Numbered from the stretch's first letter, positions 18,569 through 28,591 are shown. The stretch is DNA of 64,000 nt from Thalassobaculum fulvum (GCF_014652915.1 NZ_BMZS01000001.1:386779-450778), one strand, 5' to 3'. The notes: generated by a model not told the origin, from the letters alone. Numbers and translations: made by a program.

Positions 18569-20281
18569 TTGCGGCCGAGCCAGCTGACCTACGGATTGGA
18601 CGACCGCCCGCCCCTGCAGGTGCTGGTGCTCAGCGGTCTGCAGCACGTGGCGGTGATCACGGTCATCGGCATGGTGTTTCCCCTGCTGGTTGCCGACCGG
18701 GCCGGCGTGGGGATCGAGGCCCGCCAGGCGATCCTCGGGGTGTCCATGCTGGCGCTCGGCATCGCCACCCTGCTGCAGTGCCTGCGTTGGGGGCCGTTGG
18801 GCTCGGGCTTCCTGGCCCCGGCGGTGTTCACCGCGGCCTATCTGCCGGCGTCGCTGAAGGCGGCGGAGCAGGGCGGCCTGCCGCTGGTGTTCGGCATGAC
18901 GATCTTCGCCGGCCTGTGCGGCGTGCTGCTGTCGCGCGTCGTGCACCGGCTCCGGCCGTACCTGCCGGCCGAGATCGCCGGCCTGGCGGTGCTGGTGATC
19001 GGCATCATCCTCGGCACTCTCGGCTTCCGGCTGGTGTTCGGCAGCGACCCGGCGCTACCGTCCAACGACCCGCCGCTGCCGCGGGCGACGGTCGGACTGG
19101 TGGTGCTCGCCATCACGGCCGGACTGACGCTGTGGGGCAGCGGCTGGCTGCGCCAGTTCGCCGCCCTGCTGGGGTTCGTCGCCGGCTGCCTGACGGCGGC
19201 CGCGATCGGCACCCTGGTGATCCAGGCAGGCGCCGCCGCCGCCGACATCGTCGCGCTGCCGCGTCCGCTCGGCCTGGTTCCGACCTTCGACCCGGCCCTG
19301 GTCCCCGACTTCCTGGTGGCGGCCCTGGCCTGTGCGCTCAGGGCGATGGGCGACATCACGACCTGCCAGAAGATCAACGACCCGGCGTGGAAGCGCCAGG
19401 ACATGCCGTCGGTGCAGCGCGGGCTGCTGTCCGACGGCCTCGGAACCGTGATCGCCGGACTGCTGGGAACCGTCGGGCTCAACACCTTCTCCGGCAGCAT
19501 CGGCATCTCGCTCGCGACCGGCATCACGGCGCGGCGGGTGGCCTGGGCGATCGGCGGGTTCTTCCTGCTGCTGTCGCTGCTGCCGCCGGTCTGGCGCCTG
19601 CTGGCCGCGGTGCCGCTGGAGGTGGCGGGCGGGGTGCTGATGTTCTCCGCCTGCTTCATCATCGTCAGCGGCATCCAGGTGATCATGACCCGCATGCTGG
19701 ACGCCCGGAAGACCATCCTGATCGGGCTGTCGCTGGTGCTTGGGCTGACCTACGACCTGTTCCCCGAGCTGTATGCCGCCATGCCGGCGACCATGCGCGG
19801 CATCTTCGGCTCCAACCTGGTGGTCGCGCTGGTGACCGCGATCCTGCTGAACCTGGTGTTCCGGATCGGCATCGCGCGGCGCGCCAGCCTGACGCTGTCG
19901 AGCCGCGGCGACCCCGACCTGCCTTACACGTTCATGGAGGAGCACGGCAGCGAATGGGGGGCCCGCCGCGATGTGGTGGCCAAGGTCACCGGCGCGCTCG
20001 TGGAGTTCCGCGAGCATGCCGACGAGCTGATGGCGCCGGGCACCGCGGCCAGCGTCGAGGTGCGCTACGACGAGTTCGCGATCGACGTGGAGTTCCGCTA
20101 TCCCGGTGTCGCGCCGGCCCTTCCGGACGACCCCGAGCCGCGCCCCGAGCAGCTGTTCGACCTCGAACCGGACGAGGCCGCCACCCGCCTGCAGGTCCTG
20201 CTGCTGGCCCGCCTCGCCGATCGCGCCCGCTCCGAGCAGCAGGGCGGAGACGCCGTGCTCCGCCTGCATTTCGTGCATTGA
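18569..20281 (+). CDS. NCS2-family (xanthine/uracil permease type) transporter with extra C-terminal domain
   Basis: 570 residues. The TTG start at 18569 is chosen because GAGGGGAG lies about 8 nt upstream and the next in-frame ATG would remove the first helix. Residues about 10-435 form a multi-helix SLC23/NCS2 permease beginning YGLDDRPPLQVLVLSGLQH, with the family motif region NTFSGSIGISLATGIT. About 125 residues after the last membrane helix (from RGDPDLPYTFMEEHGSEWGARRDVV) form a soluble alpha/beta domain not found in E. coli NCS2 permeases; its pattern loosely recalls a small GHKL/anti-sigma-type ATPase domain without clear nucleotide motifs. The substrate is probably a nucleobase. Confidence 0.85.
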   Translation: MRPSQLTYGLDDRPPLQVLVLSGLQHVAVITVIGMVFPLLVADRAGVGIEARQAILGVSMLALGIATLLQCLRWGPLGSGFLAPAVFTAAYLPASLKAAEQGGLPLVFGMTIFAGLCGVLLSRVVHRLRPYLPAEIAGLAVLVIGIILGTLGFRLVFGSDPALPSNDPPLPRATVGLVVLAITAGLTLWGSGWLRQFAALLGFVAGCLTAAAIGTLVIQAGAAAADIVALPRPLGLVPTFDPALVPDFLVAALACALRAMGDITTCQKINDPAWKRQDMPSVQRGLLSDGLGTVIAGLLGTVGLNTFSGSIGISLATGITARRVAWAIGGFFLLLSLLPPVWRLLAAVPLEVAGGVLMFSACFIIVSGIQVIMTRMLDARKTILIGLSLVLGLTYDLFPELYAAMPATMRGIFGSNLVVALVTAILLNLVFRIGIARRASLTLSSRGDPDLPYTFMEEHGSEWGARRDVVAKVTGALVEFREHADELMAPGTAASVEVRYDEFAIDVEFRYPGVAPALPDDPEPRPEQLFDLEPDEAATRLQVLLLARLADRARSEQQGGDAVLRLHFVH

Positions 20282-20421
20282 AGGTCGGCCGTCGACCGGC
20301 TCACGTTCCGCGTTCCGCGGCCCCGCGGGTTCGGCTATCATCGAGGCCGGCTGCAGTGTCTGAGGAACGCGGGGGCGGTTCGCGCCACTCGGCCGATGTT
20401 GGTGCCGGGAAAGAACCGTCC

Positions 20422-21519
20422 ATGGCAAAGTCGAGGTGGCCTGCGGTCGTGGGCCTGGTGGCCGTCGTGGCGTTGGTCGGCGGAACCTTCTGGCTGCGGC
20501 ATTCCAGTCATCCGGTCGGCGAGGCCAAGGCCGCCACCGGCCCGAAACGTGCCGGCGTCGCGGTCGAGACCGCAGCCGCCGCGGTCGATACCGTGGTCGA
20601 GGACATCCGCGCCTTCGGCACCCTGGTGGCCAACGAATCCGTGGTGGTGTCGCCGGAGATCCCCGGGCGGGTCGCGCGGATCAACTTCCAGGAGGCCGAG
20701 CGGGTCGAGGCCGGGCAGGTCCTGGTCGAACTCGACGCCGAGATCCTGAAGGCCGAGCTGGCCCGGGCGCAGTCCGACCTGGCGCTCGCCAGGGCCAACT
20801 CCGAGCGCGCCTCGACGCTGGCCAGGCAGGGCACCGGGACCCTGCGGGCCCGCGACGAGGCGTCGGCCGCCTACCAGGCGGCGCAGGCCAACCTGGTGCT
20901 GGCCGAGGCCCGGCTGTCGAAGTCGGTGATCACCGCGCCGTTCGCCGGTGTCGTCGGGTTCCGGGCGATCAGCGTCGGCGCCTATGTCAGCCCCGGCGAC
21001 CGGATCGTCGAGCTGGCCAGCATCGATCCCCTGAAGGTCGAGTTCCGGGTCTCGGAGGTGTTCCTGCCGCACCTGAAGGTCGGCTTGCCGGTCCGCATGA
21101 CCGTCGACGCCCGGCCGGGCGAGAGCATCGACGGCGAGATCGTCGCGGTCGACCCGATCGTCGACGTGAACGGCCGGGCGGTGCGGCTGCGCGCCCATGT
21201 CCGCAACCCCGAGGGCCGGCTGCTGCCCGGCATGTTCGCGCGCATCCGGATCGTCGTCGAAGAGCGGCCGCAGGCCGTGCTGGTGCCCGAGGCGGCGGTG
21301 TTCCGCGCCGATGGGGGGCTGTTCGTGTACCGGGTCGACGGCGGCAAGGCGGTGCGCACCGCGGTCGCCATCGGCAGGCGCCTGCCGGGACGGGTCGAGG
21401 TGCTGGACGGGATCGACCGCGATACGGTGGTGGTGACCGCCGGCCACCAGCGGCTGCGCGACGGCAGCAAGGTGGTGGTGGTGTCGGGTCCCGGGGCTGC
21501 CGGGGCAGGCGACTCGTGA
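20422..21519 (+). CDS. RND efflux periplasmic adaptor (membrane fusion protein)
   Basis: 365 residues from ATG 20422 with GGGAAAG upstream. An N-terminal membrane anchor (about 8-24) is followed by a lipoyl/biotinyl half motif (GRVARINFQEAERVEAGQVLVELD), an alpha-helical hairpin (about 115-165), the second lipoyl half (SVITAPFAGVVGFRAISVGAYVSPGDRIVEL) and beta-barrel domains. It links the inner-membrane RND pump to an outer-membrane channel. The cognate pump gene follows after 17 bp. No TolC-like gene is adjacent, so a channel encoded elsewhere is presumed. Confidence 0.93.
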   Translation: MAKSRWPAVVGLVAVVALVGGTFWLRHSSHPVGEAKAATGPKRAGVAVETAAAAVDTVVEDIRAFGTLVANESVVVSPEIPGRVARINFQEAERVEAGQVLVELDAEILKAELARAQSDLALARANSERASTLARQGTGTLRARDEASAAYQAAQANLVLAEARLSKSVITAPFAGVVGFRAISVGAYVSPGDRIVELASIDPLKVEFRVSEVFLPHLKVGLPVRMTVDARPGESIDGEIVAVDPIVDVNGRAVRLRAHVRNPEGRLLPGMFARIRIVVEERPQAVLVPEAAVFRADGGLFVYRVDGGKAVRTAVAIGRRLPGRVEVLDGIDRDTVVVTAGHQRLRDGSKVVVVSGPGAAGAGDS

Positions 21520-21536
21520 GATAGGCGGGCCGTGGC

Positions 21537-24500
21537 ATGGGGCTGCTCGAGTTCTTCGTCCGGCGTCCGGTGTTCTCGACGGTGGTCAGCCTGCTGGTGC
21601 TGCTGATCGGCCTGGTGTCGCTGCTGCGCCTGACCGTGCGCGAGTACCCGAACATCGACGTGCCGGTGGTGTCGGTCACCACCGACTACCCGGGCGCCAG
21701 CGCGCAGATCATCGAGACCCAGGTGACCCAGATCCTGGAGGCCTCGATCGCCGGCATCGAGGGCATCGAGATCCTGGAATCGATCAGCCGCCCGGAGACC
21801 AGCCGGATCACCGTGCGGTTCCTGCTGAGCGCCGACGCCGACGTGGCGGCCAGCGACGTGCGCGACCGGGTCAGCCGGGTGCGCGGCCGGCTGCCGGCCG
21901 AGGTCGACGAACCGGTGATCGCCAAGGTCGAGGCCGACGCCCAGTCGATCATCTTCATCGCCTTCACCAGCGACCGGCACAGCCCGATCGAGATCTCCGA
22001 CTACGCCGACCGCTACATCCGCGACCGGCTGCAGAACCTGTCCGGCGTCGCCGAGGTGCGGATCTTCGGCGAACGGCGCTATGCGATGCGGGTCTGGGTC
22101 GACCGCACCCGGCTGGCCGCCTACGACCTGACGGTGCAGGACCTGGAGGCGGCGCTGCGCCAGCAGAACGTCGAGCTGCCGTCCGGCCGGATCGAGAGCG
22201 TCGACCGCGAGTTCACGGTGCTGTCGCGCACCGGGCTGGTCACGCCGGCGGAGTTCCGGCGCATCGTGGTCAAGGACGCCGGCGGCTTCGCCGTGCGGCT
22301 CGGCGACCTCGCGAGGGTCGAACTCGGTCCCGAGGACGAGCGCCGCACCACCCGCTACAAGGGCGAGACCGCGGTGATCATGGGCATCGTCAAGCAGGCG
22401 GTCGCCAACCCGCTCGACGTGTCGGTGGCCCTGCGCCAGGTGATGCCGGACATCCGCCGGGACCTGCCGGCCGGCATGAACGCCGAGGTCGCCTACGACA
22501 AGTCGATCTTCATCGACCGCTCGATCGAGGCGGTGTTCGCCACCATCGCCGAGGCCGTGGTGCTGGTGGTGCTGGTGATCTACTTCTTCCTGCACACCGT
22601 CCGCGCCACCCTGATCCCGCTGGTCACCATCCCGGTGTCGCTGATCGGCGCCTGCGCCTTCATGTACGCGCTGGGATTCTCGATCAACACCCTGACCCTG
22701 CTGGCGATGGTGCTGGCGATCGGCCTGGTGGTCGACGACGCCATCGTGGTGCTGGAGAACATCCACCGGCACATCGAGAACGGCCTGAAACCGGTGCGCG
22801 CGGCGATCACCGGGATCAACGAGATCTCGGGCGCGGTGGTCGCCATGACCCTCACCCTGGCGGCGGTCTATGCGCCGGTGGCGTTCTCGCCGGGCCGCAC
22901 CGGCAAGCTGTTCACCGAGTTCGCCCTGACCCTGGCCGGGGCGGTGCTGGTGTCGGGCCTGGTGGCGCTGACGCTCAGCCCGATGATGTGCGGCAAGCTG
23001 ATGCGGGCGCACGAGAACCAGGGCCCGGTCGCCCGCTTCCTGGAACGCGGCGTCGAGGGGCTGAACCGCGGCTACCGGGTGGCCTTGCTCGGCACCCTGC
23101 GGGTGCGCTGGCTGATCGTCGCCCTGGTGCTCGCCGTGGCCGGCGGCTCCTGGTACCTGCTGGCCACCCTGAAGTCGGAGCTGGCGCCGATCGAGGACCG
23201 CGGCGTGCTGTTCGTCCAGGGCTCGGCGCCGGAGGGCTCGACCATCGACTTCACCAGCCGCTACGCACTGCAGGTCGAGCAGCTGCTGACCAAGGTCCCC
23301 GAGGTGCGGCACTACTTCGTGATCTCCGGCTCGCCCGAGGTCACCGACTTCATCTCGTTCTCGCAGCTCGAGCCGTGGGAGACCCGCGGCCGCACGCAGA
23401 TGGCCATCGGCGCCGAGCTGCAGCCGAAGGTGCAGCGGGTCGCCGGCCTGCGCGCCTCGGTCAACAACCCGGGCTCGTTCGGGCAGAGCGCGCGGGCCCG
23501 GCCGATCGAGTTCCTGATCCTGACCGCCGAGCCCTACGAGCAGCTCGACGCCTATGTGAACACGTTCCTGGAGGCGGTGTCCGGGAACGAGAACCTGCTG
23601 AACCTGGAAAGCAACCTGAAGCTCAACACCCCGCAGATCGAGGTGGCGCTCGACCGCGACCGGATCGCCGACGCCGGCGCCGGGGTGCTGACCGTCGGGC
23701 GCACCCTGGAGACCCTGCTGGGCGGCCGCAAGGTCACCCGCTTCAACATGAACGGCGAGCAGTACGACGTCATCGTCCAGGTCGCCCCGACCGAACGGCG
23801 GACCCCGGCCGACCTGCAGGACATCTACGTGCGCGGCGCCGGCGGCGAGATGATCCAGCTCTCCAACCTGATGCGGGTCGAGGAGACGGTGTCGCCGAAG
23901 GCGCTGAACCGCTTCAACCAGCTGCGCGCCGCCAGGATCACCGGCAACCTGGCGCCCGGCTACACCCTCGGCGAGGCGCTCGACTACCTGGAGGTGACCG
24001 CCGAGCGGGTACTGCCGCAGAGCACGCGGACCGACTACGGCGGCATCAGCCGCGAGTTCAGGCAGACCGGCGCCAGCCTCGCCTTCATCTTCGTGCTGGC
24101 GCTCGGATTCATCTACCTGGTGCTGTCGGCGCAGTTCGAGAGCTTCGTCGACCCGTTCATCATCATGCTGACGGTGCCGCTGTCGATGGCCGGCGCGCTC
24201 GGCGCCATGCACCTCACGGGCGGCACCCTGAACATCTACAGCCAGATCGGCCTGATCACCCTGATCGGCCTGATCACCAAGCACGGCATCCTGATCGTGC
24301 AGTTCGCCAACAAGCTGCAGGACGACGGCATGGCGATGCGCGCGGCCGTGGTCGAGGCGGCGACCCTGCGGCTGCGGCCGATCCTGATGACCACCGGCGC
24401 CATGGTGTGCGGCGCGGTGCCGCTGGCGATCGCCCACGGTGCCGGCGGCGAGAGCCGGCAGGCGATCGGCTGGGTGATCGTCGGCGGCATGACCTTCGGC

Positions 24501-24602
24501 ACCGTGCTGACGCTGTTCGTGGTGCCGACCGCCTACACCCTGTTCTCGCGCCGGCGCGCCGCGGTCCCGGCCGGCGGCCCGGCCCCGCATCCGGCGGAGT
24601 AG
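21537..24602 (+). CDS. RND-family efflux permease (AcrB/MexB-like)
   Basis: 1021 residues, full length for the HAE1 family. It begins LLEFFVRRPVFSTVVSLLVLLIGLVSL, followed by a large periplasmic loop, the TM4 proton-relay segment MVLAIGLVVDDAIVVLENIHRH with the paired Asp residues, a second periplasmic loop and C-terminal helices. It is a proton-driven trimeric exporter in the inner membrane, paired with the adaptor gene 17 bp upstream. Its substrates (drugs, dyes, lipids) cannot be predicted. It ends 12 bp from the convergent histidine kinase gene. Confidence 0.95.
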   Translation: MGLLEFFVRRPVFSTVVSLLVLLIGLVSLLRLTVREYPNIDVPVVSVTTDYPGASAQIIETQVTQILEASIAGIEGIEILESISRPETSRITVRFLLSADADVAASDVRDRVSRVRGRLPAEVDEPVIAKVEADAQSIIFIAFTSDRHSPIEISDYADRYIRDRLQNLSGVAEVRIFGERRYAMRVWVDRTRLAAYDLTVQDLEAALRQQNVELPSGRIESVDREFTVLSRTGLVTPAEFRRIVVKDAGGFAVRLGDLARVELGPEDERRTTRYKGETAVIMGIVKQAVANPLDVSVALRQVMPDIRRDLPAGMNAEVAYDKSIFIDRSIEAVFATIAEAVVLVVLVIYFFLHTVRATLIPLVTIPVSLIGACAFMYALGFSINTLTLLAMVLAIGLVVDDAIVVLENIHRHIENGLKPVRAAITGINEISGAVVAMTLTLAAVYAPVAFSPGRTGKLFTEFALTLAGAVLVSGLVALTLSPMMCGKLMRAHENQGPVARFLERGVEGLNRGYRVALLGTLRVRWLIVALVLAVAGGSWYLLATLKSELAPIEDRGVLFVQGSAPEGSTIDFTSRYALQVEQLLTKVPEVRHYFVISGSPEVTDFISFSQLEPWETRGRTQMAIGAELQPKVQRVAGLRASVNNPGSFGQSARARPIEFLILTAEPYEQLDAYVNTFLEAVSGNENLLNLESNLKLNTPQIEVALDRDRIADAGAGVLTVGRTLETLLGGRKVTRFNMNGEQYDVIVQVAPTERRTPADLQDIYVRGAGGEMIQLSNLMRVEETVSPKALNRFNQLRAARITGNLAPGYTLGEALDYLEVTAERVLPQSTRTDYGGISREFRQTGASLAFIFVLALGFIYLVLSAQFESFVDPFIIMLTVPLSMAGALGAMHLTGGTLNIYSQIGLITLIGLITKHGILIVQFANKLQDDGMAMRAAVVEAATLRLRPILMTTGAMVCGAVPLAIAHGAGGESRQAIGWVIVGGMTFGTVLTLFVVPTAYTLFSRRRAAVPAGGPAPHPAE

Positions 24603-24614
24603 GACGGGTCGGGC

Positions 24615-26165
24615 TCAGGTGGCGTCCGGCCGCCCGCGTTCGGCCGGAAAGATCAGGCGGACGGTGGTGCCGGTGCCCGGGCGGCTGGCGATCTCGAAAC
24701 GGCCGCCGTGCCGCTCGACCAGCCCTTTGGTGATCGCCAGGCCGAGGCCGGTGCCGCCGGCCGCCGAGACGGTCCGGTCGGCGCCGCCGTTGAACGGTGT
24801 GGCGACGTCCGCGAGCCGCTCCGGATCGATGCCGCGTCCGGTGTCGGTGACGCGCAGGGCGATCTCCCCGCCCGGCAGCCGCTCGGCCGCGATCTCGACA
24901 CTGCCGCCCGGCGGGGTGTGCTTGATGGCGTTCGACAGCAGGTTCAGCAGCATCTGCCTGACCGATCGCTGGTCGGCGTACAGGCGGCGGGCCCCGGGAC
25001 CGAGCCGGCACCGGCAGACCAGCCGGTTCTCCTCCATGATCCGGTGCAGCGTGCGGCAGCCCTGGGCGACCGTCTCCTCGAGGTCGATCTCGGTCTCGTG
25101 CAGGACCACCTTGCCCATCTCCAGGCGCGAGACGTCGAGGATGTCGTCGATGATGTCGCGCAGGTGGTTGCCGCTGTCCCGGATGTCGCGCGCGTACTCG
25201 ACGTATTTCGGGTGGCCGGCCGGGCCGAGGTACTCGCCGCCGATCATCTCGGACAGGCCGATGATGGCGTTCAGCGGCGTGCGCAGCTCGTGGCTGACAT
25301 TGGCGAGGAAGGTCGACTTGCTGTGGGTCGCGGCCAGTGCCGCCTCGCGCGCCTCGATCAGCGCGCGCTCGCGCTCCTCGCGGTGCGTGACGTCGCGGAA
25401 GAACCCGACCACCGTCAGGACGCCGGCGATCCGCGTCGGCTTCGCGGCGATTTCCACCGGTACGACCTTGCCGTCGTCGCGCTGAATGGTGGCGTCGGGA
25501 ACCATGATGCGCTGCCGTTCTATGTGCTCCCGGAAGGTCCGGGTCAGCCGCTTGCGGTCGGCCGCCGGGTGCAGCTCGCTCTGGTGCCGGCCGAGCAGGT
25601 CGGCGGGGTCGCAGCCGAACAGCACGGCCGCCTGGGCGTTCACCTCGACGATCCGCCCGCTCTCGGCGTCGGCCAGCAGGATGGCGTCGGTGCAGGTCTC
25701 GAGGATCGCGCGGTGCTTCTGCTCGGACGACAGCAGCCGTGCCTCGCGGGCCCGCCGCTCGGTGACGTCGCGGACCAGCGCCAGCAGGATGTCGCCCTCG
25801 GCCGTGGTGATCCGGCTGATCGACGCCTCGGCGTCGAACACGCTGCCGTCCCGGCGTCGTCCCTCGATGCCGCGGCGTTCGCTCATCATCCGGCTGCGGG
25901 CCGGCGACGCCCGGAACGCGTCGACGTGCCGGCGATGGTCCATGCGCCGGCGTTCGGGAACCAGGATGTCGAGGTCGTGACCGAGGATCTCCGCTGGCGG
26001 GTATCCGAACATGCGTTCCGCGGCGGCGTTGACGAACACGATGCAGCCTTCGGCGTCGACCGCGACGGCCGCCTCCTCGAGGCCATTGAACAGGGTCAGG
26101 TCGGCTCCGAACTGCATGGACGGCTCGTGTGGCGAGGCCTGGCGGCGGCGAGGGGGCGCGGTCAC
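24615..26165 (-). CDS. Soluble PAS-PAS sensor histidine kinase
   Basis: 516 residues from a GTG at 26165, 16 bp after the chemoreceptor stop; ATG 26117 at the edge of the first PAS domain is an alternative. It has two PAS domains (about 18-135 and 145-265), a dimerization/phospho-acceptor region with the H-box SHELRTPLNAIIGLSEM, and an ATPase domain with NLLSNAIKHTPPGG, DTGRGID and GTGLGLAITKGL. There is no membrane segment, so it is cytoplasmic. No response regulator is adjacent. Operon placement directly behind a globin-coupled chemoreceptor suggests the PAS domains report on oxygen, redox or energy; ligands are unknown. Confidence 0.9.
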   Translation of the reverse strand: MTAPPRRRQASPHEPSMQFGADLTLFNGLEEAAVAVDAEGCIVFVNAAAERMFGYPPAEILGHDLDILVPERRRMDHRRHVDAFRASPARSRMMSERRGIEGRRRDGSVFDAEASISRITTAEGDILLALVRDVTERRAREARLLSSEQKHRAILETCTDAILLADAESGRIVEVNAQAAVLFGCDPADLLGRHQSELHPAADRKRLTRTFREHIERQRIMVPDATIQRDDGKVVPVEIAAKPTRIAGVLTVVGFFRDVTHREERERALIEAREAALAATHSKSTFLANVSHELRTPLNAIIGLSEMIGGEYLGPAGHPKYVEYARDIRDSGNHLRDIIDDILDVSRLEMGKVVLHETEIDLEETVAQGCRTLHRIMEENRLVCRCRLGPGARRLYADQRSVRQMLLNLLSNAIKHTPPGGSVEIAAERLPGGEIALRVTDTGRGIDPERLADVATPFNGGADRTVSAAGGTGLGLAITKGLVERHGGRFEIASRPGTGTTVRLIFPAERGRPDAT

Positions 26166-26181
26166 GCGCGGCTCGCCGCGG

Positions 26182-27531
26182 TCAGGCGTCGTTGATCTGT
26201 CCGAAGAACCGCTCCAGGTCGCGCATCAGGTCGTCGGCCCGGCCGCTGACGTCGCCGGCGCTGCCGAGCACCGCGTCGGCGCCGAGGCTGACCTCGCGGG
26301 CGGCCTCGTTGATCCCGGCGATCCGGGTCGAGACCTCCTTCGTCCCGGTCGCCGCCTGCTGGACGTTGCGGGTGATCTCCGATGTCGCAGCACCCTGCTG
26401 CTCGACCGAGGCGGCGATCGCGGTGGCGATGTCGTTGATCTGCCGGATCGTTCCGGTGATCTCCCGGATGGCGTCGACCGCGAGGCCGGTCGCGGTCTGC
26501 ATCTCGCCGACCTTGCCGGCGATCTCCTCGGTGGCGCGGGCGGTCTCGGTCGCCAGCGACTTGACCTCCGACGCGACGACCGCGAAGCCGCGGCCGGCCT
26601 CGCCGGCGCGCGCCGCCTCGATCGTCGCGTTCAGGGCCAGCAGGTTGGTCTGGCCGGCGATGGTGTTGATCAGGTTGACGACGTCGCCGATGCTCTGCGC
26701 GGATCCGGCCAGGCCTTCGATCTGGGCGTTGGTGTGTTCGGCGCTGCGGACCGCGTTGGCGGTGATGCTGCTCGACTCGCTGACCTGCCGGGAGATCTCG
26801 GTGATCGACGCGGACAGCTGCTCCGCCGCCGAGGCGACGCCCTGCACGTTGTTCGACGCCTGGTCCGCGGCCGACGCCGCCGTCGACGAGTCGTCCGACG
26901 TGCGCCGACAGATCTCCTTCATCGTCGTGGCGGTGTCCCGCATGGTGGTCGAGGCCGCGGAAACCTGGCTGAGCAGGGTCTGGCTGCTGGCGTCGAGCGC
27001 CGTGATCGCGGCGGCGATCCGGTCGTGCCGCCGCTGCCGCTCGGCCATCAGGGCTTCCTGGTAGACCGAGATCGCGAAGTCGACGTCGAGCAGCACCGCG
27101 GTGTTGACCGCGCGGACCATCGTGCGGTTCCGTTCCGAGGACCAGCGGCTCCGGCCCATGATCAGGTCGACGATCTCCTGGAGGACGAAGCCGTAGCCGC
27201 CGATGTACCAGCGCGGCTCCAGCCCGACCCGGCTGTGGGTCAGGCCGATGGCCCGCACGCTGTCGACGTAGCCCTGGTCGAAGCCGCTGGTGAACAGCCG
27301 CCGCCAGTGGTCGGCCTGGGCGGTCTTGAGCCGGGCCGTCTTGCCTCCGACCATGCCGGCGACCGCGGGGGTCCGCGAGACGTGGTCGTAGAAGCCGTCG
27401 AGGATCCGCGGCAGGGCGGGCTCGACCAGGAGCCACGCCTCCCGGAGGGCGCCGGCCACGGTTTCGTCGATGCGCAGGAAGCGGAGCCGTTCGGCGACGT
27501 CCGCGGAATCCGGATCGATTGTCGTGCTCAT
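26182..27531 (-). CDS. Globin-coupled methyl-accepting chemotaxis protein (HemAT-like)
   Basis: 449 residues from ATG 27531, chosen because a run of eight G lies about 6 nt upstream; a TTG at 27537 also opens the frame. Residues about 15-165 form a protoglobin domain ([23 protein letters not shown], then [21 protein letters not shown] with His99 the likely proximal heme ligand). The rest is a cytoplasmic MCP signalling domain with the conserved tip [28 protein letters not shown]. There is no membrane segment, so this is a soluble aerotaxis or oxygen sensor that feeds CheA/CheW. It is cotranscribed with a PAS kinase. Heme binding is inferred from the fold. Confidence 0.92.
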   Translation of the reverse strand: MSTTIDPDSADVAERLRFLRIDETVAGALREAWLLVEPALPRILDGFYDHVSRTPAVAGMVGGKTARLKTAQADHWRRLFTSGFDQGYVDSVRAIGLTHSRVGLEPRWYIGGYGFVLQEIVDLIMGRSRWSSERNRTMVRAVNTAVLLDVDFAISVYQEALMAERQRRHDRIAAAITALDASSQTLLSQVSAASTTMRDTATTMKEICRRTSDDSSTAASAADQASNNVQGVASAAEQLSASITEISRQVSESSSITANAVRSAEHTNAQIEGLAGSAQSIGDVVNLINTIAGQTNLLALNATIEAARAGEAGRGFAVVASEVKSLATETARATEEIAGKVGEMQTATGLAVDAIREITGTIRQINDIATAIAASVEQQGAATSEITRNVQQAATGTKEVSTRIAGINEAAREVSLGADAVLGSAGDVSGRADDLMRDLERFFGQINDA

Positions 27532-28102
27532 CGTCAACCCCCCCCAAGCTCAGTCAGGTCCGCGTCCGAGCCGGCGTGCCCGGGGATACCGTGGCCGCGT
27601 GCGCGGGTTCGCGTGGTTTCCACCTTCCCCAGGCGCTATTTATTCTTGGAATTGTTGTGGTAAATTGTTAACTATTGGTTAAAATCAGGTATTTTTGAAA
27701 TCAACGATATATAAAATCCAATTTTTACCATGACGCGTTCGATTTTCGTTTTATCTTTACATCGTAAAGTCGATTCTGCTTCTCAGAAGTCCGCTTCTTC
27801 TCTGCCGTATTGAGGAAACAGTAAAGTGAATGAGCGTGAAGTGGAATTGAGAGTGGTCGACGTTGTGAAGTGTGAAAGGCACCGATCGTACAACGGTCGC
27901 CATGCCGGGCTTTACGCCGGGGTTTTCTTGGCGTTCATTAGAAGTGAGGAAGGAAATTCGGAAGCCCGATGACCTGGATGACGCGGCATAGCGCCGCCGG
28001 AGAGCCTCCGGTAGCGAGCTGGTTCCGCTCGGGCCGGAACGCCGGGGCGATGGCCGGAGCGGTGGTCGGGGCGGCCCGGCGGCGGCGATCGGGGCGGACG
28101 CC
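27532..28102. other. Long AT-rich intergenic region between chemoreceptor and PAS_5 gene
   Basis: 571 bp between divergent genes. About 27640-27960 is strikingly AT-rich for this genome, with clustered GTTAA motifs at 27668-27690. It probably contains promoters in both directions. A 48-codon GTG-started frame (27826-27972) has only a distant AGGA and no recognisable family, so it is not called as a gene. A weak hairpin followed by TTTTC lies near 27905-27930, leaving a small RNA possible. Confidence 0.45.
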
Positions 28103-28591
28103 ATGACTGGGGGTCGTGCCGGTTTTCTGCCCGACGATTGCGATCCGATGGTGCGGACGGTCGCCGAGTACTGGGCCGATCTGCCACCGACCCCGCTTGG
28201 AATTCCCCGGCGATCCGATTTCGATCCGGTGAGTCTGCCGCCGCGGGTGCTGCCGCATATCTGGATGGTCGACCTGGACCGTGAGCCCGACCGGTTCCGG
28301 TTCCGGCTGTGCGGATCGCACCTGGTGCGGGCGCTCGGCTTCGACCCCACCGGCCGGTATTACGACGAGGTGTTTCCCGACTTCGCCGCCACCGAGACCT
28401 TCGCCGCCCTGGCGCGCGTGCGGGACACCGCCGAAGGGTCGTGGCGGTCGGGCGACCCCAACCTGGTGTTCCCGAATCACGACATCCGGGTCCTGGAACG
28501 CGCGTTCCTGCCGCTCACCGGCGACGGCCGGCGGGTGGACATCGTGCTGGCCGTGTCGGTCTATCGGAGCCGTCCGCCGGCAAGCCGGTAG
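28103..28591 (+). CDS. PAS_5-family (PF07310-like) protein
   Basis: 162 residues from ATG 28103, with GGGGCGG upstream. The core VRTVAEYWADLPPTPLGIPRRSDFDPVSLPPRVLPHIWMVDLDREPDRFRFRLCG followed by GFDPTGRYYDEVFPD is characteristic of the alphaproteobacterial PAS_5 family of single-domain PAS proteins. There is no output domain or membrane segment. It probably senses or binds a small ligand and acts through a partner; the nearby PAS kinase and LuxR-type regulator are candidates by position only. Confidence 0.82.
   Translation: MTGGRAGFLPDDCDPMVRTVAEYWADLPPTPLGIPRRSDFDPVSLPPRVLPHIWMVDLDREPDRFRFRLCGSHLVRALGFDPTGRYYDEVFPDFAATETFAALARVRDTAEGSWRSGDPNLVFPNHDIRVLERAFLPLTGDGRRVDIVLAVSVYRSRPPASR

Noticed and set aside
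20982-24590. 1202-codon minus-strand open frame
   Set aside because: Antisense to the RND adaptor and pump genes; low-complexity, Arg/Gln/His-rich and without domains.
27826-27972. 48-codon GTG frame in the AT-rich intergenic region
   Set aside because: Weak Shine-Dalgarno, no recognisable family and no conserved neighbour relation; kept only as a note.
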